From: Taeniopygia guttata
Taxonomy: Eukaryota > Chordata > Aves > Passeriformes > Estrildidae
DNA length: 64,000 nucleotides
NCBI RefSeq assembly: GCF_048771995.1
Contig: NC_133024.1
Span: 42,942,001-43,006,000 of the forward strand
Reading direction: 5' to 3'
Shown: piece after piece, positions 12,501 through 22,800 of the stretch
Layout of the letters: each line of letters begins with the position of its first letter
Numbering within the stretch: position 1 is the first letter of the stretch
Made by a program: the position numbers and the translations under genes
Notes under the pieces: generated by a model
Seen by the model: the letters and a program-made list of their open reading frames with translations, nothing else
Databases searched by the model: none
What the model was told of the DNA's origin: nothing

Positions 12501-15500
12501 AAGGATCCAGCAGGCCCATGTTTTTCCCTCCCCCAGAGTACATATCTCATATCTCCTGTGGGAAGGTTTGAGTCAGCTGGTGTGCTTACTCATCAGCAGG
12601 GTAACAAATTGGACAAACAAGGGCAAACTTAGGATGGGTTTGGAAAACCACTGATGCAAAGACAATCAAGAACAATCACCAGGGAAGAAAATTTTGAGAC
12701 GAGAATGGCTACTTTCAGCTTATGAATATCTCTGACCTTTACCAGTGGTAATTCACAGCTGTAGGGCATTATTGATTGATCAACTGGTATTCTTGGTGGG
12801 ATACAGGAAAATGTCATGAAGAATATTTACTTTGGTCCATGGATTTGGTACAGGCCTCACATGTGTATGATTTATTCTTTTTGCACTCTAGTGCTTAGGC
12901 TATGTGGGAATGTTGAAATTCATTCCCACATTCCTGCTAAAATGTATTTTGAATGTGAGGATTTTATAGGAACCTAAAGAATGGCTCCTCTTGTGAGGAA
13001 AAATTCTAGCAGTTGGTTATAATACACCAAGTTTTAATAGATTGGTGTGAGAACTCCGGGATTGATTCAGGGGTCTTGTGTGGTGGTAAAGTCTCTCCTC
13101 CAACCTTTGCTTCCAAAGAAAAACTCTGCAGCCTCTTGTTGTTCGGTCTCAAGGCAGTTTATTGCTAGTTATCTAAAAGATTGTCTTCACCCGCTGCGGC
13201 TGCTTTGGTCAGCGGCCCAGGCAGAGACACACACACTCCTGACGCCCTCACTGTCCGGTGTCTTCATCGTCTCTCCCCCCGCCCAGGGCTGCTGCTATCT
13301 TTTATATGATATATTACGTATTATATGTTTACAGATTTTCCCCAATACCTACTATCTATGTTACAATGTGCTTTTCTACTCTAAACCAATCTGTGAGTGC
13401 CAACATCACCAAGAACATGGAGGCAAGGAAGAAGAAGGAGGAAGAACAGGATCAGGCCCACTTTCCTCCATCTTAGAACTCCTGACTCCCCTATACAAAG
13501 TAAACCCCCCCTGTACAGGTGTTAAAACCCCCCTGTACAATACTAAAAAATTTTCCCCTCTAATTTGTAACTACTTTTACTATACCATCTAACCCTCTGT
13601 GACTGCTTGGTCCACCTTCAAAGTTGGTAACTCATTCCATGGCTCAAACTCAAAATCACAGTTGTTTTCAGCTGCTTGCCAGGGTCTAAAATGCTTCTGA
13701 CCAAGGCCTGGAACCTCCAAAAATGTCTGAGGGACATTTTGAGTTCCGACAGATTGGGACAGCGTGTTGGAACCTTTTTGTCTGTCTTATAGCAGATGTA
13801 GGTTGTTTAGAAGGCCTTAACAGTCTGTGCGAAAACATACAAGAAAATCCATAGGATGGCTTTGGGAACTTACTCTTGGCTGTGTTTTGGTAATAGCATA
13901 AGCTGCTGATGCTTTGAAGTTTGAAGGCTTTAAATTCATTAATTACATACAAGCGAACTTGCTTATTTGAACAACTGGAGGGACACAATACTAAAGGATT
14001 TTGTGTGATTCACTGAGTTTTCTAATGAAATGAGAGGTGGAACAAAACCTCTTCAAGGGCAAATCTTTTTAGTTGACTAAATGATTTTTTAAAACTTTTG
14101 TCACTGGATATTTAGATAGTGAGGATAATGAATTGTGAGTATATAATTACAATAATGATTTGCCTGTATATAAAATAATTGGGTTGTACCATTCTACTTA
14201 TTTCATTCCAGTTATTAGAAAAAAGGAATGCATTCTTTTGTTTTAGAGATTCTGAAGGCTAAGTAAGCTCTGTGTGTTGACCTGTTGTAATCTTTGGAAT
14301 AGGCAGGGCAATAACGGAGTGAAAACCCTAGGAAAATTATGTGAACATGTGGTTCTGTAGCTGGACAATGATCTTCAGTCTCTGAAGATGTCAGCCCTAA
14401 GCACTTTAAACTTAATTTTGCATGCAGTTTAACAGAAAAAAAACCCCAAAAACAGCCCGCGTTTTTAAGGAAAGTTCCTTTATGGCTTTGATAATCTGGA
14501 TCCAGAAAACATTTGCTAAATCTGATGATTATATTTTAAAACCAAGAGTTACTATTTGTTCATGACTGTGTAAATCAGAAATGGACACCAAATATTAGTC
14601 GCATTCAGTTCTGGAAATCTGCTGGTTGAGGTTTTTTCAGTTGTAGTTGAGCTTTGCGTCTTTAGGAATGCCAAACCTAACAGGCCTGGTTTCCTCCAAG
14701 GGCAACTGTGCTGAGAACACTGCAAAGAAGTTCACTATTTCCAGAGAGGAGCAAGACACTTATGCCATAGGCTCTTACACCAAGAGCAAAACAGCCTGGG
14801 AATCAGGAGTACTGAAAAATGAAATAGTTCCTGTCACTATTTCAAAAAAAGGTATTGTGCAAAGGCGTGATGAGATTGATTTTGTTTCTTATAGAAAGCT
14901 GTAATGTTGTCTGTGTTCAGTGCAAATTGTATTGTTTAAACATGTGAATCTCAGGAACATTAATTTTGATCACCTAAGAATTTTCTGTTAGTCAGACTTT
15001 CTGGTGAACAGCAATCAGTGACCTGTCATCTGGTTTTTGTTTTTCAGTTTTTATTTAATGTTGCACCCCATATCCTTTTTTTTTTTTTGTCTAAGTGAAA
15101 GTTAGCTATTGAATTTAGTTATGGCTTAAGTACATCTATTTGTATCTACATATTTTAATTTACATTAAGGATAGGCTCTTTGTCCTTTTTGTTCAGCCAC
15201 TGGGAAGTATAAATGGATTTGCTGTAAATAAATTTGGTTAAGGAATAACTTTTTTTCAGTTTATCTAAACACATTTCTTGTGCATTTTACATGCATTTGC
15301 AATTTTTTACCAAAATAAGTTATTTATGTAAGGCAGTATTTAGTCAACTGTTCTACAAAATACTAAACCAAATCTGAATTTCAGGGAAACCAGATACAGA
15401 AGTGAAAGAAGATGAAGAATACAAACGTGTCGATTTCAGTAAAGTTCCAAAGCTGAAAGCTGTTTTCCAAAAAGAAAACGGTAAATGTAATTAACAGAAC

Positions 15501-17908
15501 TGCTTAATTTTCTGCCAAGTGGAGGGATGTTTTGTCAGGGTGAAGAGTACTGTTCACAAGAGCTTGAATGCCCAACAACAGCCCTTTTAAGGGCTAAAGA
15601 TAAAGAAATATGCTGCAACACAGCATGAACTGACTTGGATTAAAAGATGGTCCAAGGACCTTAAACCAATGAACACCTCTGTTTGGGACATTTACCTGAA
15701 AAGGAGTGACAGATGGGTTTCAGTTTCACTGTTGGCTTTGGTCTCTGCCAAGTGTAAACTGTTTCTGTGGAGCTGGAGTGGCTTTACAGAGTTGCCATTG
15801 CTTCCTGAATCTGTAATTGATAAACCTTCCTGGCTAGCTCAAACCTGTCCTTCATTCACAACCCTTCCTGAGCTGGAATTCTGTGACAATGCCAGCAATG
15901 CACTGCCAAGGAAGGTCTGATATAAACTGGCACTGGGATAAGGATACAAGTACCTGTGGCTGCATGTGTTTCATCAAACAGATACCAAAAAACAACTCAT
16001 TTAACTCAGTGCAACAGGTTTCACCAAATGATTAAGACTTCTTGTTCAATGAAGATTGTTCAGGGAAAAACAATCCTTAACAGGATAAATGTGAGCTGTT
16101 TTGCACAACACTTTCACCTCTATCTAAGGAGTGTTTTACCTTTTCTAGGAACAGTTACAGCTGCTAATGCCAGTACTCTGAATGATGGAGCAGCTGCTTT
16201 GGTGCTGATGACTACAGAGGCAGCCAAGAGACTGAAAGTCAAACCTTTGGCACGAATAGTAGGTATGATCTTCCTTACCTGTAGGAAGTCCTGGGAAATA
16301 CTCCAATAGTGTGCTCTCAGACTGGGAGTCCTGTTTGGCTGGTTACCTGACATAACGGCTGCATCTTCCCAGTACAGTCCTTGAAATTTCAAGTGTTACA
16401 CCAGCAGACTTTTGACCATAAACAGAATTTTCTATATAAAATAATAAAAATCTGAAAATATTATTGTGTGGTTTACTTAGGCACTACATTTTAGATGCCG
16501 CTATTTCATAGACCATGGTATTCAGAATTTCTCTATCTTGGCAGTGTTCGCTGCTTGCAAAGAAAATAATGTATGGTAAAAACACAAGGTCTTCAAACAC
16601 CTTTTCTGATTTTTTTTATTTTTTCAGCTTTTGCAGATGCTGCTGTTGATCCTATTGACTTTCCAATTGCACCTGCATATGCTGTTCCTAAGGTAAGAAT
16701 AGAACTGAGTGGGTTTTGGAAAAAAACAGGCTTCCCTAGCATTCCACTGTTGCTTCATCCCCTCAGTGGGGCTTCTTGAATTAGGATTGAAATTATAATG
16801 ATGTCCTAAATACAAGGAACAGATGTTTTACAGAGGACCAAGGCTAGACTGCAGATCTTCAGAGTTAATGAATTTCACACACTGGTTTTGGAAGAGACTA
16901 CTGTTCTGTACTGCTTTTAGCAACTTTGAACATGTTTGCACCTTTGAAGTTTTGCAGCCTGTATGGCCAAAAGGCAAAATAAGTATGGTTATACAAGGAT
17001 AGACTCATTCTAAAAGGAACTGAAGAGCAGTGTATGGTGTAAGGCAGTACTGTGTCATTTTAAATGGACTTATGGACTTACTGTAGCAGCAGTCTTAGGG
17101 TTGTGTGATGGAAATGCATCCTTGGCATGGGCTGCTCTCCATTCCTTCTTCGGTGAAAACTCAAGTTTGTGGTTGAGTCCCTCGGTTTTGCTTTTTCCCA
17201 TCTGACAAAGAGGTTCCTAAATGTGAATTTGTGAATCAGAGTATGGGCAGCCTGAGTCACCGACTTCAAAATAGACCTATTATTTCTTTAATTAGTTTCC
17301 TCATTTTCTCATAGTAGTAATTATTTTGTATTATTTCTAGATTCTAAGTGAGACAGGCCTGAAAAAAGAAGACATTGCAATGTGGGAAATTAACGAAGCA
17401 TTCAGTGTTGTGGTGCTGGCCAATATTAAAATGCTGGGCATTGATCCACAGAAAGTAAATATTAATGGAGGCGCCGTCTCTCTTGGACATCCAATAGGGT
17501 AAGCTTTGAAAGAGCTTTCCTGCATGTAGACGTACTCTGTAATATACAGGCTGACATAGAGGTGATTTATTTTTCCCAAAGAAACTTTAGCTATACATAC
17601 ACAAACAAAAATGCCGTGTTTAAGAACCTTTGTGTTTATTCCTCTCTAGCTCCAGTACTTAATCTGTACTACACAGAACTGCAGACAAAAGGATTGTTTC
17701 AGGTTTTTTGTTGGTTTCTTCCTGTGTAGGTCAAATTAAGAATTTCCTTTAAACTAAGCTATGTTCTTTTGTTTTTCTTATATCTAGAATGTCTGGAGCA
17801 AGAATTGTCGTTCACATGGCACATGCTTTGAAACCAGGACAGTATGGTCTTGCAGGAATCTGCAATGGAGGCGGAGGTGCTTCTGCAATACTGATACAGA
17901 AGCTGTAG
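3491..17908 (+). CDS. ACAT1: Acetyl-CoA acetyltransferase 1, mitochondrial (acetoacetyl-CoA thiolase, T2), complete, 12 coding exons
   Basis: ACAT1 makes and cleaves acetoacetyl-CoA in the mitochondrial matrix. It serves ketone-body synthesis and use, and the last step of isoleucine breakdown through 2-methylacetoacetyl-CoA. The joined exons encode 423 residues, against 427 in human. An Ala/Arg-rich presequence of about 35 residues precedes the thiolase body starting at [15 protein letters not shown]. The catalytic residues are all present: nucleophile Cys122 in VCASGM (human Cys126), His381 in GHP and Cys409 in CNGGGGAS. The NEAFS motif spans 349-353. Splice phases agree across all 11 introns, all GT-AG. 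The start at 3491 has a good context and leads directly into the presequence. Introns 2, 4 and 6 carry mobile elements. The gene is intact and its 3' end faces NPAT. Confidence 0.97.
3551..5434 (+). other. ACAT1: ACAT1 intron 1
   Basis: The first part is still CpG island; the rest is AT-rich. No exon or recognisable mobile element was seen. The intron ends in a pyrimidine tract and TTTTTAG. Confidence 0.7.
5435..5482 (+). CDS. ACAT1: ACAT1 coding exon 2
   Basis: Residues 21-36, [16 protein letters not shown], the end of the presequence. Acceptor ttttag, donor AAC|gtaagt, phase 0 at both ends. Confidence 0.93.
6205..7850 (-). repeat. Truncated CR1 LINE with part of the reverse transcriptase, in ACAT1 intron 2
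   Basis: This is a long CR1 copy on the minus strand. Its 3' untranslated part is at about 6205-6420 (for example 'gaggtgtttcctgatgttca'). A junction near 6424 lacks several hundred bases of the usual CR1. After it comes ORF2 sequence: minus-strand translation near 6900-7000 gives [14 protein letters not shown], the conserved CR1 reverse-transcriptase block [15 protein letters not shown]. Beyond 7300 are more distal ORF2 remnants, ending near the 'tttactctccatgctgcatgcatt' landmark, usually within ORF2. The copy is interrupted by many stops and is an inactive relic. Confidence 0.88.
7990..8107 (+). CDS. ACAT1: ACAT1 coding exon 3
   Basis: Residues 37-75 plus the first base of codon 76. It opens the thiolase N-terminal domain with [15 protein letters not shown] and [15 protein letters not shown]. 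Donor GCAG|gtatgt. Confidence 0.95.
8966..9061 (+). CDS. ACAT1: ACAT1 coding exon 4
   Basis: Residues 76-107 plus one base. It contains [20 protein letters not shown] and the conserved ARQAVLGAG loop leading to the active-site cysteine region. Acceptor ttttgtag, donor GCAG|gtattc. Confidence 0.95.
9693..9800 (-). repeat. Short CR1 LINE 3' fragment in ACAT1 intron 4
   Basis: The plus strand shows CR1 3'-end text: 'gttggaagggaccttaaaga', 'ccaacccccctgctgttcca' and 'agaccagggtgctcagagccc'. It fades out by about 9800. Minus orientation, no coding content. Confidence 0.85.
10174..10274 (+). CDS. ACAT1: ACAT1 coding exon 5 (catalytic cysteine)
   Basis: Residues 108-141. Contains [20 protein letters not shown], with the acyl-accepting nucleophile Cys122. 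Acceptor actcag, donor CAG|gtatgt, ending in phase 0. Confidence 0.96.
12019..12162 (+). CDS. ACAT1: ACAT1 coding exon 6
   Basis: Residues 142-189, starting [16 protein letters not shown] and running through the lid region to TDAYNHIHM. Acceptor gggcag, donor ATG|gtaaat, phase 0 on both sides. Confidence 0.96.
13040..13757 (-). mobile_element. Solo LTR of an endogenous retrovirus (class II, ERVK-like) with 6-bp target-site duplication
   Basis: The LTR spans 13046-13751 (706 bp) in ACAT1 intron 6, in antisense to the gene. Its ends are TGTGAGAACTC and GAGTTCCGACA, an 11-bp inverted repeat with two mismatches and the canonical TG...CA termini. The direct repeat GATTGG flanks it at 13040-13045 and 13752-13757. 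A 6-bp duplication is the usual class II (beta-retrovirus/ERVK) signature. On the minus strand a TATAAA box lies at 13301-13306 and a polyadenylation signal AATAAA at 13158-13163, so U3 is to the right, R roughly 13140-13275, and U5 to the left. No internal region is present, so this is a recombined solo LTR. The perfect duplication suggests it is fairly young. Confidence 0.88.
14701..14851 (+). CDS. ACAT1: ACAT1 coding exon 7
   Basis: Residues 190-239 plus one base: [20 protein letters not shown] through [12 protein letters not shown]. The acceptor ctccaag is weaker than its neighbours, but the frame and homology fix it. Confidence 0.94.
15385..15480 (+). CDS. ACAT1: ACAT1 coding exon 8
   Basis: Residues 240-271 plus one base, with the conserved stretch [20 protein letters not shown]. 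Acceptor tttcag, donor AACG|gtaaat. Confidence 0.95.
16149..16262 (+). CDS. ACAT1: ACAT1 coding exon 9
   Basis: Residues 272-309 plus one base: [20 protein letters not shown], the conserved thiolase N.S..NDGA motif. Acceptor ttctag, donor GTAG|gtatga. Confidence 0.96.
16628..16692 (+). CDS. ACAT1: ACAT1 coding exon 10
   Basis: Residues 310-331, [20 protein letters not shown] then PK. Acceptor tttcag, donor AAG|gtaaga, ending in phase 0. Confidence 0.95.
17341..17498 (+). CDS. ACAT1: ACAT1 coding exon 11 (catalytic histidine)
   Basis: Residues 332-383 plus two bases. Holds the NEAFS motif (Asn349) and [11 protein letters not shown] with catalytic His381. Acceptor tttctag, donor GG|gtaagc. 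Confidence 0.96.
17788..17908 (+). CDS. ACAT1: ACAT1 coding exon 12 (second catalytic cysteine, stop)
   Basis: Residues 384-423 and stop TAG. Contains [14 protein letters not shown] and [16 protein letters not shown], with catalytic Cys409. Confidence 0.96.
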
Positions 17909-18129
17909 CCCAAGCAGTATCAGAAACACAGCCTTACATGCTCTCTGATCAAAACTGAGTGGTAGCTGTTACATCTTATTTATCAATCAGTGGATGAATT
18001 CTGTAACTGCTATTCTAAAATCAATGATTACTGATTCAGACAACTGGCATTTTATTGATTTATCAGTTCAAGTTTTTATACAAGTACAAATAAGCAATGT
18101 CAAATTTTAATTTTGGCTTGAAACCTGAC

Positions 18130-18135
18130 AATAAA
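18130..18135 (+). terminator. ACAT1: ACAT1 polyadenylation signal AATAAA
   Basis: The canonical hexamer lies 222 bp after the ACAT1 stop codon, with a TTAACTATAGCTCTGTC stretch downstream. Cleavage is expected near 18150-18160. Confidence 0.75.
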
Positions 18136-18159
18136 GTATGTTAACTATAGCTCTGTCAC

Positions 18160-18600
18160 TGACATATCATTTCTTAAAGGCCCCTGAAAAGGAATTCTCT
18201 TGGTAACTCACAGAGTGCTGCTACTGGAAATGGTTGTTTTCTCCTAAAAATTATTTGCATTATGACAGCAGCTTGGTACTGAAGATATTTTTTTCCAATG
18301 TAAGTCAATGGGTAATTCACATCTTCATTAGAACCAAAGTCCCTGAGCTGAAACTTATGGTGGGTAGTGGATGGCCCAGGCAAGAGTTACCTTCAGTCTC
18401 AAACAGCAAATGAATTTAAGTGTCACCATCACTATTAAGCATCTTATGCTTAAGATAATTTTGGTGCTTGCCTGCCCTAGTCCCTCTGACAACTGCTATT
18501 AGAACTTAGTATTTAATATTGGACTCTTTGTCTTTAAAAACAACTAACAGGACTTTTCTATTCAGTATCTGCAAAGCTGCTTAGTGGACTTAAAAACATT
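18160..18600. other. Spacer between the convergent 3' ends of ACAT1 and NPAT
   Basis: About 440 bp separate the predicted ends of the two tail-to-tail genes. No open frame of note or repeat is seen. If either gene uses a more distal poly(A) site the transcripts overlap; a minus-strand AATAAA at 18051-18056 would allow NPAT transcripts to reach the ACAT1 3' untranslated region. Confidence 0.55.
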
Positions 18601-18618
18601 AAGCAAAACACACAACTT

Positions 18619-18642
18619 TTTATTAAAACAAAAATATTTATT
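18619..18642 (-). terminator. NPAT: Paired polyadenylation signals for NPAT
   Basis: TTTATT on the plus strand at 18619-18624 and 18637-18642 gives two AATAAA hexamers on the minus strand. They lie about 1.2 kb after the NPAT stop codon, so cleavage near 18595-18620 would give a 3' untranslated region of about 1.2 kb. Confidence 0.6.
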
Positions 18643-19806
18643 CAAGCTGTAAATGCTATGCAGTATTTAGTTACTGGATGGGTTTAATATAAACATCTAC
18701 TGCATAATTTTGTTCCTTAGGAATCCTTGTATCGTATCTGAAACATTGCCCTGTTGCTGTACAGATCTCTTACAAGAAAACTTGCAATTTTTTTTTTTAA
18801 GATGTCAACAATTTGAGAACAAAGGAAGAAATACCAGTAAAGAAAATTCTGTAGTTTTGGAGCAAGGTGTGCTCATTCAGTAAAATGGAGGCTGAGCTCC
18901 TCCTTTTGGAGACAGTTTTTATAATAGCTATGACAACCTCTATGTTAAACAGAAAAATGAGATGCAAATTTTTCCATATCTGGCTAAAAATTTAAGAGTC
19001 AGATAGTATAATTTCTCAGCAGTACAAATGAAAGGTGAGGGAACTGACTTTTGCATTGTGAATTACACACTGTAATTCTTGTTTAGCTGTTGCTTCAGTT
19101 GAAGTATTCATACTGAGGCATGACCCCACACAAAAGTATGTTGCTTAAAAACAGCTTTTGCATTTGAATGACATTCAGCAGAAAATAATGTAAACAGAGA
19201 AGGCTTGTCCAAATTAAAGTTCTTGGCTGAATGACTGGCTAGGAAAAGCTCCACAAAATGAGAAGTGCTTTTTGAGGTTTTACTGGCCTTTTTGTTATTT
19301 TGTTCAAAGCCTTACAACACGGGTTTGACAGTTTTGAAATGAGAGAGTGTGAGCACAAGCCACTTAGAGCTGAATATTTAAGTCACTTTCAGCAAAACAA
19401 TGAGAAGTGGCCAAGGTAGCTGCCCCATCTTAGAGTGGTGAATGACAAACACCACCTTTCCACAGACTGGCTGAGCGCTTTGGAGAAGTAGAGAAAGCAG
19501 CAGAACACAGACAACGTGGCCTAACAGGAACTGTACAATCTTTCTTACATTTCATTTACAAATTTACAGTTTTGCAATTTAAATGGCTCTATAATTATGT
19601 AAGTGCTTTTTCAAAAATAAACATATACCAACTCAATGATATTTACACTTTGCAACCTGCTTCAGAATCAGCACGACTTTGCTATAAAGTGAAACTTCAG
19701 TGCACTGAAAGTGCAACTTGCCCTTTAGAGTTAACTTCTCTTCCCATGCAAAACCTCAGCACTGCTCCACTGAGCTTCAGATGGCCTCACTTCAACTTCT
19801 TTTGGT

Positions 19807-19884
19807 TCATTCATCATAATGCAAAGACAACAAGAACTTGTCCACATCCATTCCTGCTGGAAAAGAATTTGGGAGCTTCTTTTT
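19807..19884 (-). CDS. NPAT: NPAT coding exon 18 (C-terminus and stop)
   Basis: Residues 1441-1465 then TGA: KKKLPNSFPAGMDV and DKFLLSLHYDE, nearly identical to human. Acceptor on the minus strand is ctacag. It is reached through the GC-AG intron from exon 17. Confidence 0.95.
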   Translation of the reverse strand, partial: KKKLPNSFPAGMDVDKFLLSLHYDE

Positions 19885-22800
19885 CTGTAGGAGAGGAAAG
19901 TAACAACTGTGTTAAATATAAAGAACCTGGGAGAACTGAAGACTCTGCAAGCATTTTTTTCTTCCTCATTCTTCCATCCACCTTTTATCTGTTCCTGCAC
20001 AAATCTGCCCCAGAACTCAGACACTGCCATGTGCCCTTCACATGTGCCCCCCTCTCCAAGGAATGGAGCATCTTCCAGTCTTGGTGTTTCAGGAGCACGC
20101 TAAAACTAATTATGGGAATTACAAAGTTATACTCCTTTTTGGTTATTTACATCCACACACCTTTTTGTGTCTCACACCTTGGCTATTTGCCTTTAAATCC
20201 TCAAGTCAAAGGCACAGTGCTGCACACTACAGAGACCAGGAATATCACTAATGGTTCTAAACAAGGATGCAAGAGCAGCCTGAATTCTAGTAAGGCCTAC
20301 TTTGAGTTTCACTTAATTCCTACATTCCACCTACAAACTTGGAATTTAGAAATTCATTCACGTTTTAGGAGAAATAATGTAATTGTCATTGGTGCCTATT
20401 TAGAGAGTTAGTAGGAGTTACTTACGTGTATCCGAAGACTAAACCAATATTAAGAAAGCTTAGTTCAGAGTACAGTCAAGATACAAAGCTGGAAAAACTG
20501 GCTAATCTAAATAGGATATCGGGGATTTGCACTAGAACCTCTGAACCATTCCATTACAAATAGTATACATGAAGATACCTAATACATATTTAGAATTTTA
20601 ATTAGAAGAAGCAGATGTTTATACTTGCCTTGATTTTCTTTTTTTTGGATGGTGTTGGAGAGCTCTGAAGGTCTTTTCTACTCGCAGAACGAGAATTTCT
20701 CTCCCCCTCATTTAAGTCCTCCAGTTTCCTTTTCTTTACGGTGCTCCTCAAAGCCCTGAGCTGCTGGGTGTTGTCCTTGAGGGGGGTTGCAGCGCTAGTC
20801 CTTGCGATGGCCGCCCGCGACAGGATCATGAGGGTGTGTGCGGCCATGCTGACGCTGTTCTCGCTGCCCGTCTCGCTGGCCGGGCTGCAGGCGGGCAGGT
20901 CGGGCGTGGCGGGGGGCACCATGATGCGGGGCGTGGCGCTGTCCTCGGCGAAGCGCCGGCAGGTCGGGGTGCGGACGCTGTCAGTAGTGTCATCCGTGTG
21001 CCTGTCCCCAACTCCCGACGGCGTCCGGGGCACTGGCAGCTCTCCGTTCTCAACTGTCTTTCCAGCAGGGCTTTGCCACTGGATGTCCTGCAGCATCTCC
21101 ACACACTGTTTACCGAACGGGCTGGACAGGCCGAGGCCCTGGCCGGAAGCTTTAGCGGGTTCTCGCTTCGGCTCCTTTGAGGACAAAGGAACAGACACCG
21201 ATGATTTGCCACTGCCAGCCCCATTTGACAGCGACCCCTGCTTTTTGTTCAGCTCTTGTACTGAAGCAACTGTCTTCTCATTCCATAAGGCAACGCTTTG
21301 TTGGCCGTTTGAGAGTTTGGTAGTGTCCTGGCTCTTCTGCTTTTCATCAGTGTCCCTTCGGAGCTCATTTTCTTTGTTTGCTGTTGTCTTGTGGAAGGGA
21401 TCTAATGAAAGCCCTGCAGTTGCCACCTTCCGCTCGGGCTGTGGCTCCTTTGCAGATGTGCCTCTGTTGCTACTGACTTCTGGCCTACATAGAATTCTGG
21501 GCAATGTTTTGTCTTTGTCTCTCTTTGGTACCTGTGCCTTAGCAGAGGAGGATGCAGGGTCAACAGCAAATAAAGGGCTTTCATTTCTTTCTTTCTGCAA
21601 TGAACTCTTAGGAGCCTGAATTTGGGTGCTTCCTCCTGGAGTGGGCAGGACATTATCAAAGCAAAGCACTCGCCTGTGGCTCTCACTCTGTCTTGAATTT
21701 GAGCTTGTGTTCTCTGCTGGTGCAACAGGTAAGTTCTCTTCCACTTTCCTTCCTGGTTCTGCACTGGTAAGCTTGTCCCAATTTCCAGCCCTGAAAATGA
21801 GATGAAAACATTTCACTGACATGTTTATTCTTACTAGGCAAATGAATTTCAGCTGACTGGAAATCCCCATCCATCCCTCTAAAAAGCTCTCTCCATCCTA
21901 AATACAAGTACTTTATCAACACGTAAAGACCAAGAGTAAGGAATGACAACTGCAGAAAGCTCAGAGAAGGCTTTCTTGGTATGAAAAAGAGTCTGTACAC
22001 TGAACAAATAGGTAGACTGGGGTTCCTCAGCCTGGAAAGAGAGACCACTGAGGGGAAATGCAACAGAGCTCTGTGAAGAAAGCCCACAAAAAGGACACTA
22101 TGTGCTGTATCTTCCAGTAGAAAAACTAAGGGCATGAAATAATACTGGTATTAGGTTCAAAACACAACACAGAGGTCTGGACACTGCATGCAACTAAACC
22201 TGGGAAGTTTTTTACCTTGGGATATTTGTGGATGCTGGTAGCTTACTTGACTTCAAAAAGAAACTGAGTGCATTCATGACAGGACAGTCCATCCCAGAAT
22301 ACTACTTACGGCTCTGGAATCCTTAGAGCTGGAATTCCTAAGAGGCTGCCAGAATATATTGGACAATGTAATCACATGCGTGCCTTGTACTCTTCCCTAT
22401 GCACTTGCTGTGCATGGTGGGACACTGAGCAAGACAACAGTGGGCATCTGGACAACAACATCCAAACTCCCTGGGGTGTGGTCTCCACCTGACAGCCAGC
22501 CCCATTCATGTGAAAAATCCACCACAGCACTGTGGAAAGAAAAATGCTTCTGCTCTGTCAGCTTGTACCACTGTTCTGTCTCTGCCCTCTGCCTGGCTTG
22601 TGCTGCGTTTCCAAGAGGAGCTTCACCATCACTCATCTATGCCTGTAAGGCTCTCTCCCTGCACATAAATATCTATGATTTCTAAGAGGAAAAGTCAAGT
22701 TTTTGGGATGCTAACTTTGGTAACTTTGAAATGGTAGAAAAGGTCTGAGTGGTAGCAGTTTGTTTTCTTTCCATGAAATTTGAGATGAGACAGAGGGTAA

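Noticed and set aside
13298-13476. Possible coding content within the LTR
   Set aside because: Solo LTRs lack genes, and the flanking target-site duplication shows that no internal retroviral region is present.
13047-13592. A 181-codon open frame on the plus strand in ACAT1 intron 6
   Set aside because: It lies almost wholly inside the solo LTR, read antisense to the element, and is not a gene.
19572-20411. A 279-codon open frame on the plus strand across NPAT exon 18 and flanking sequence
   Set aside because: The translation looks like low-complexity readout of non-coding DNA, covers the true minus-strand exon encoding HYDE-stop, and matches no family I know.
20741-21619. A 292-codon open frame on the plus strand
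   Set aside because: It lies exactly antisense to NPAT coding exon 17, whose own frame is strongly conserved. The open reading is a shadow of codon bias; it has no splice signals or homology of its own.
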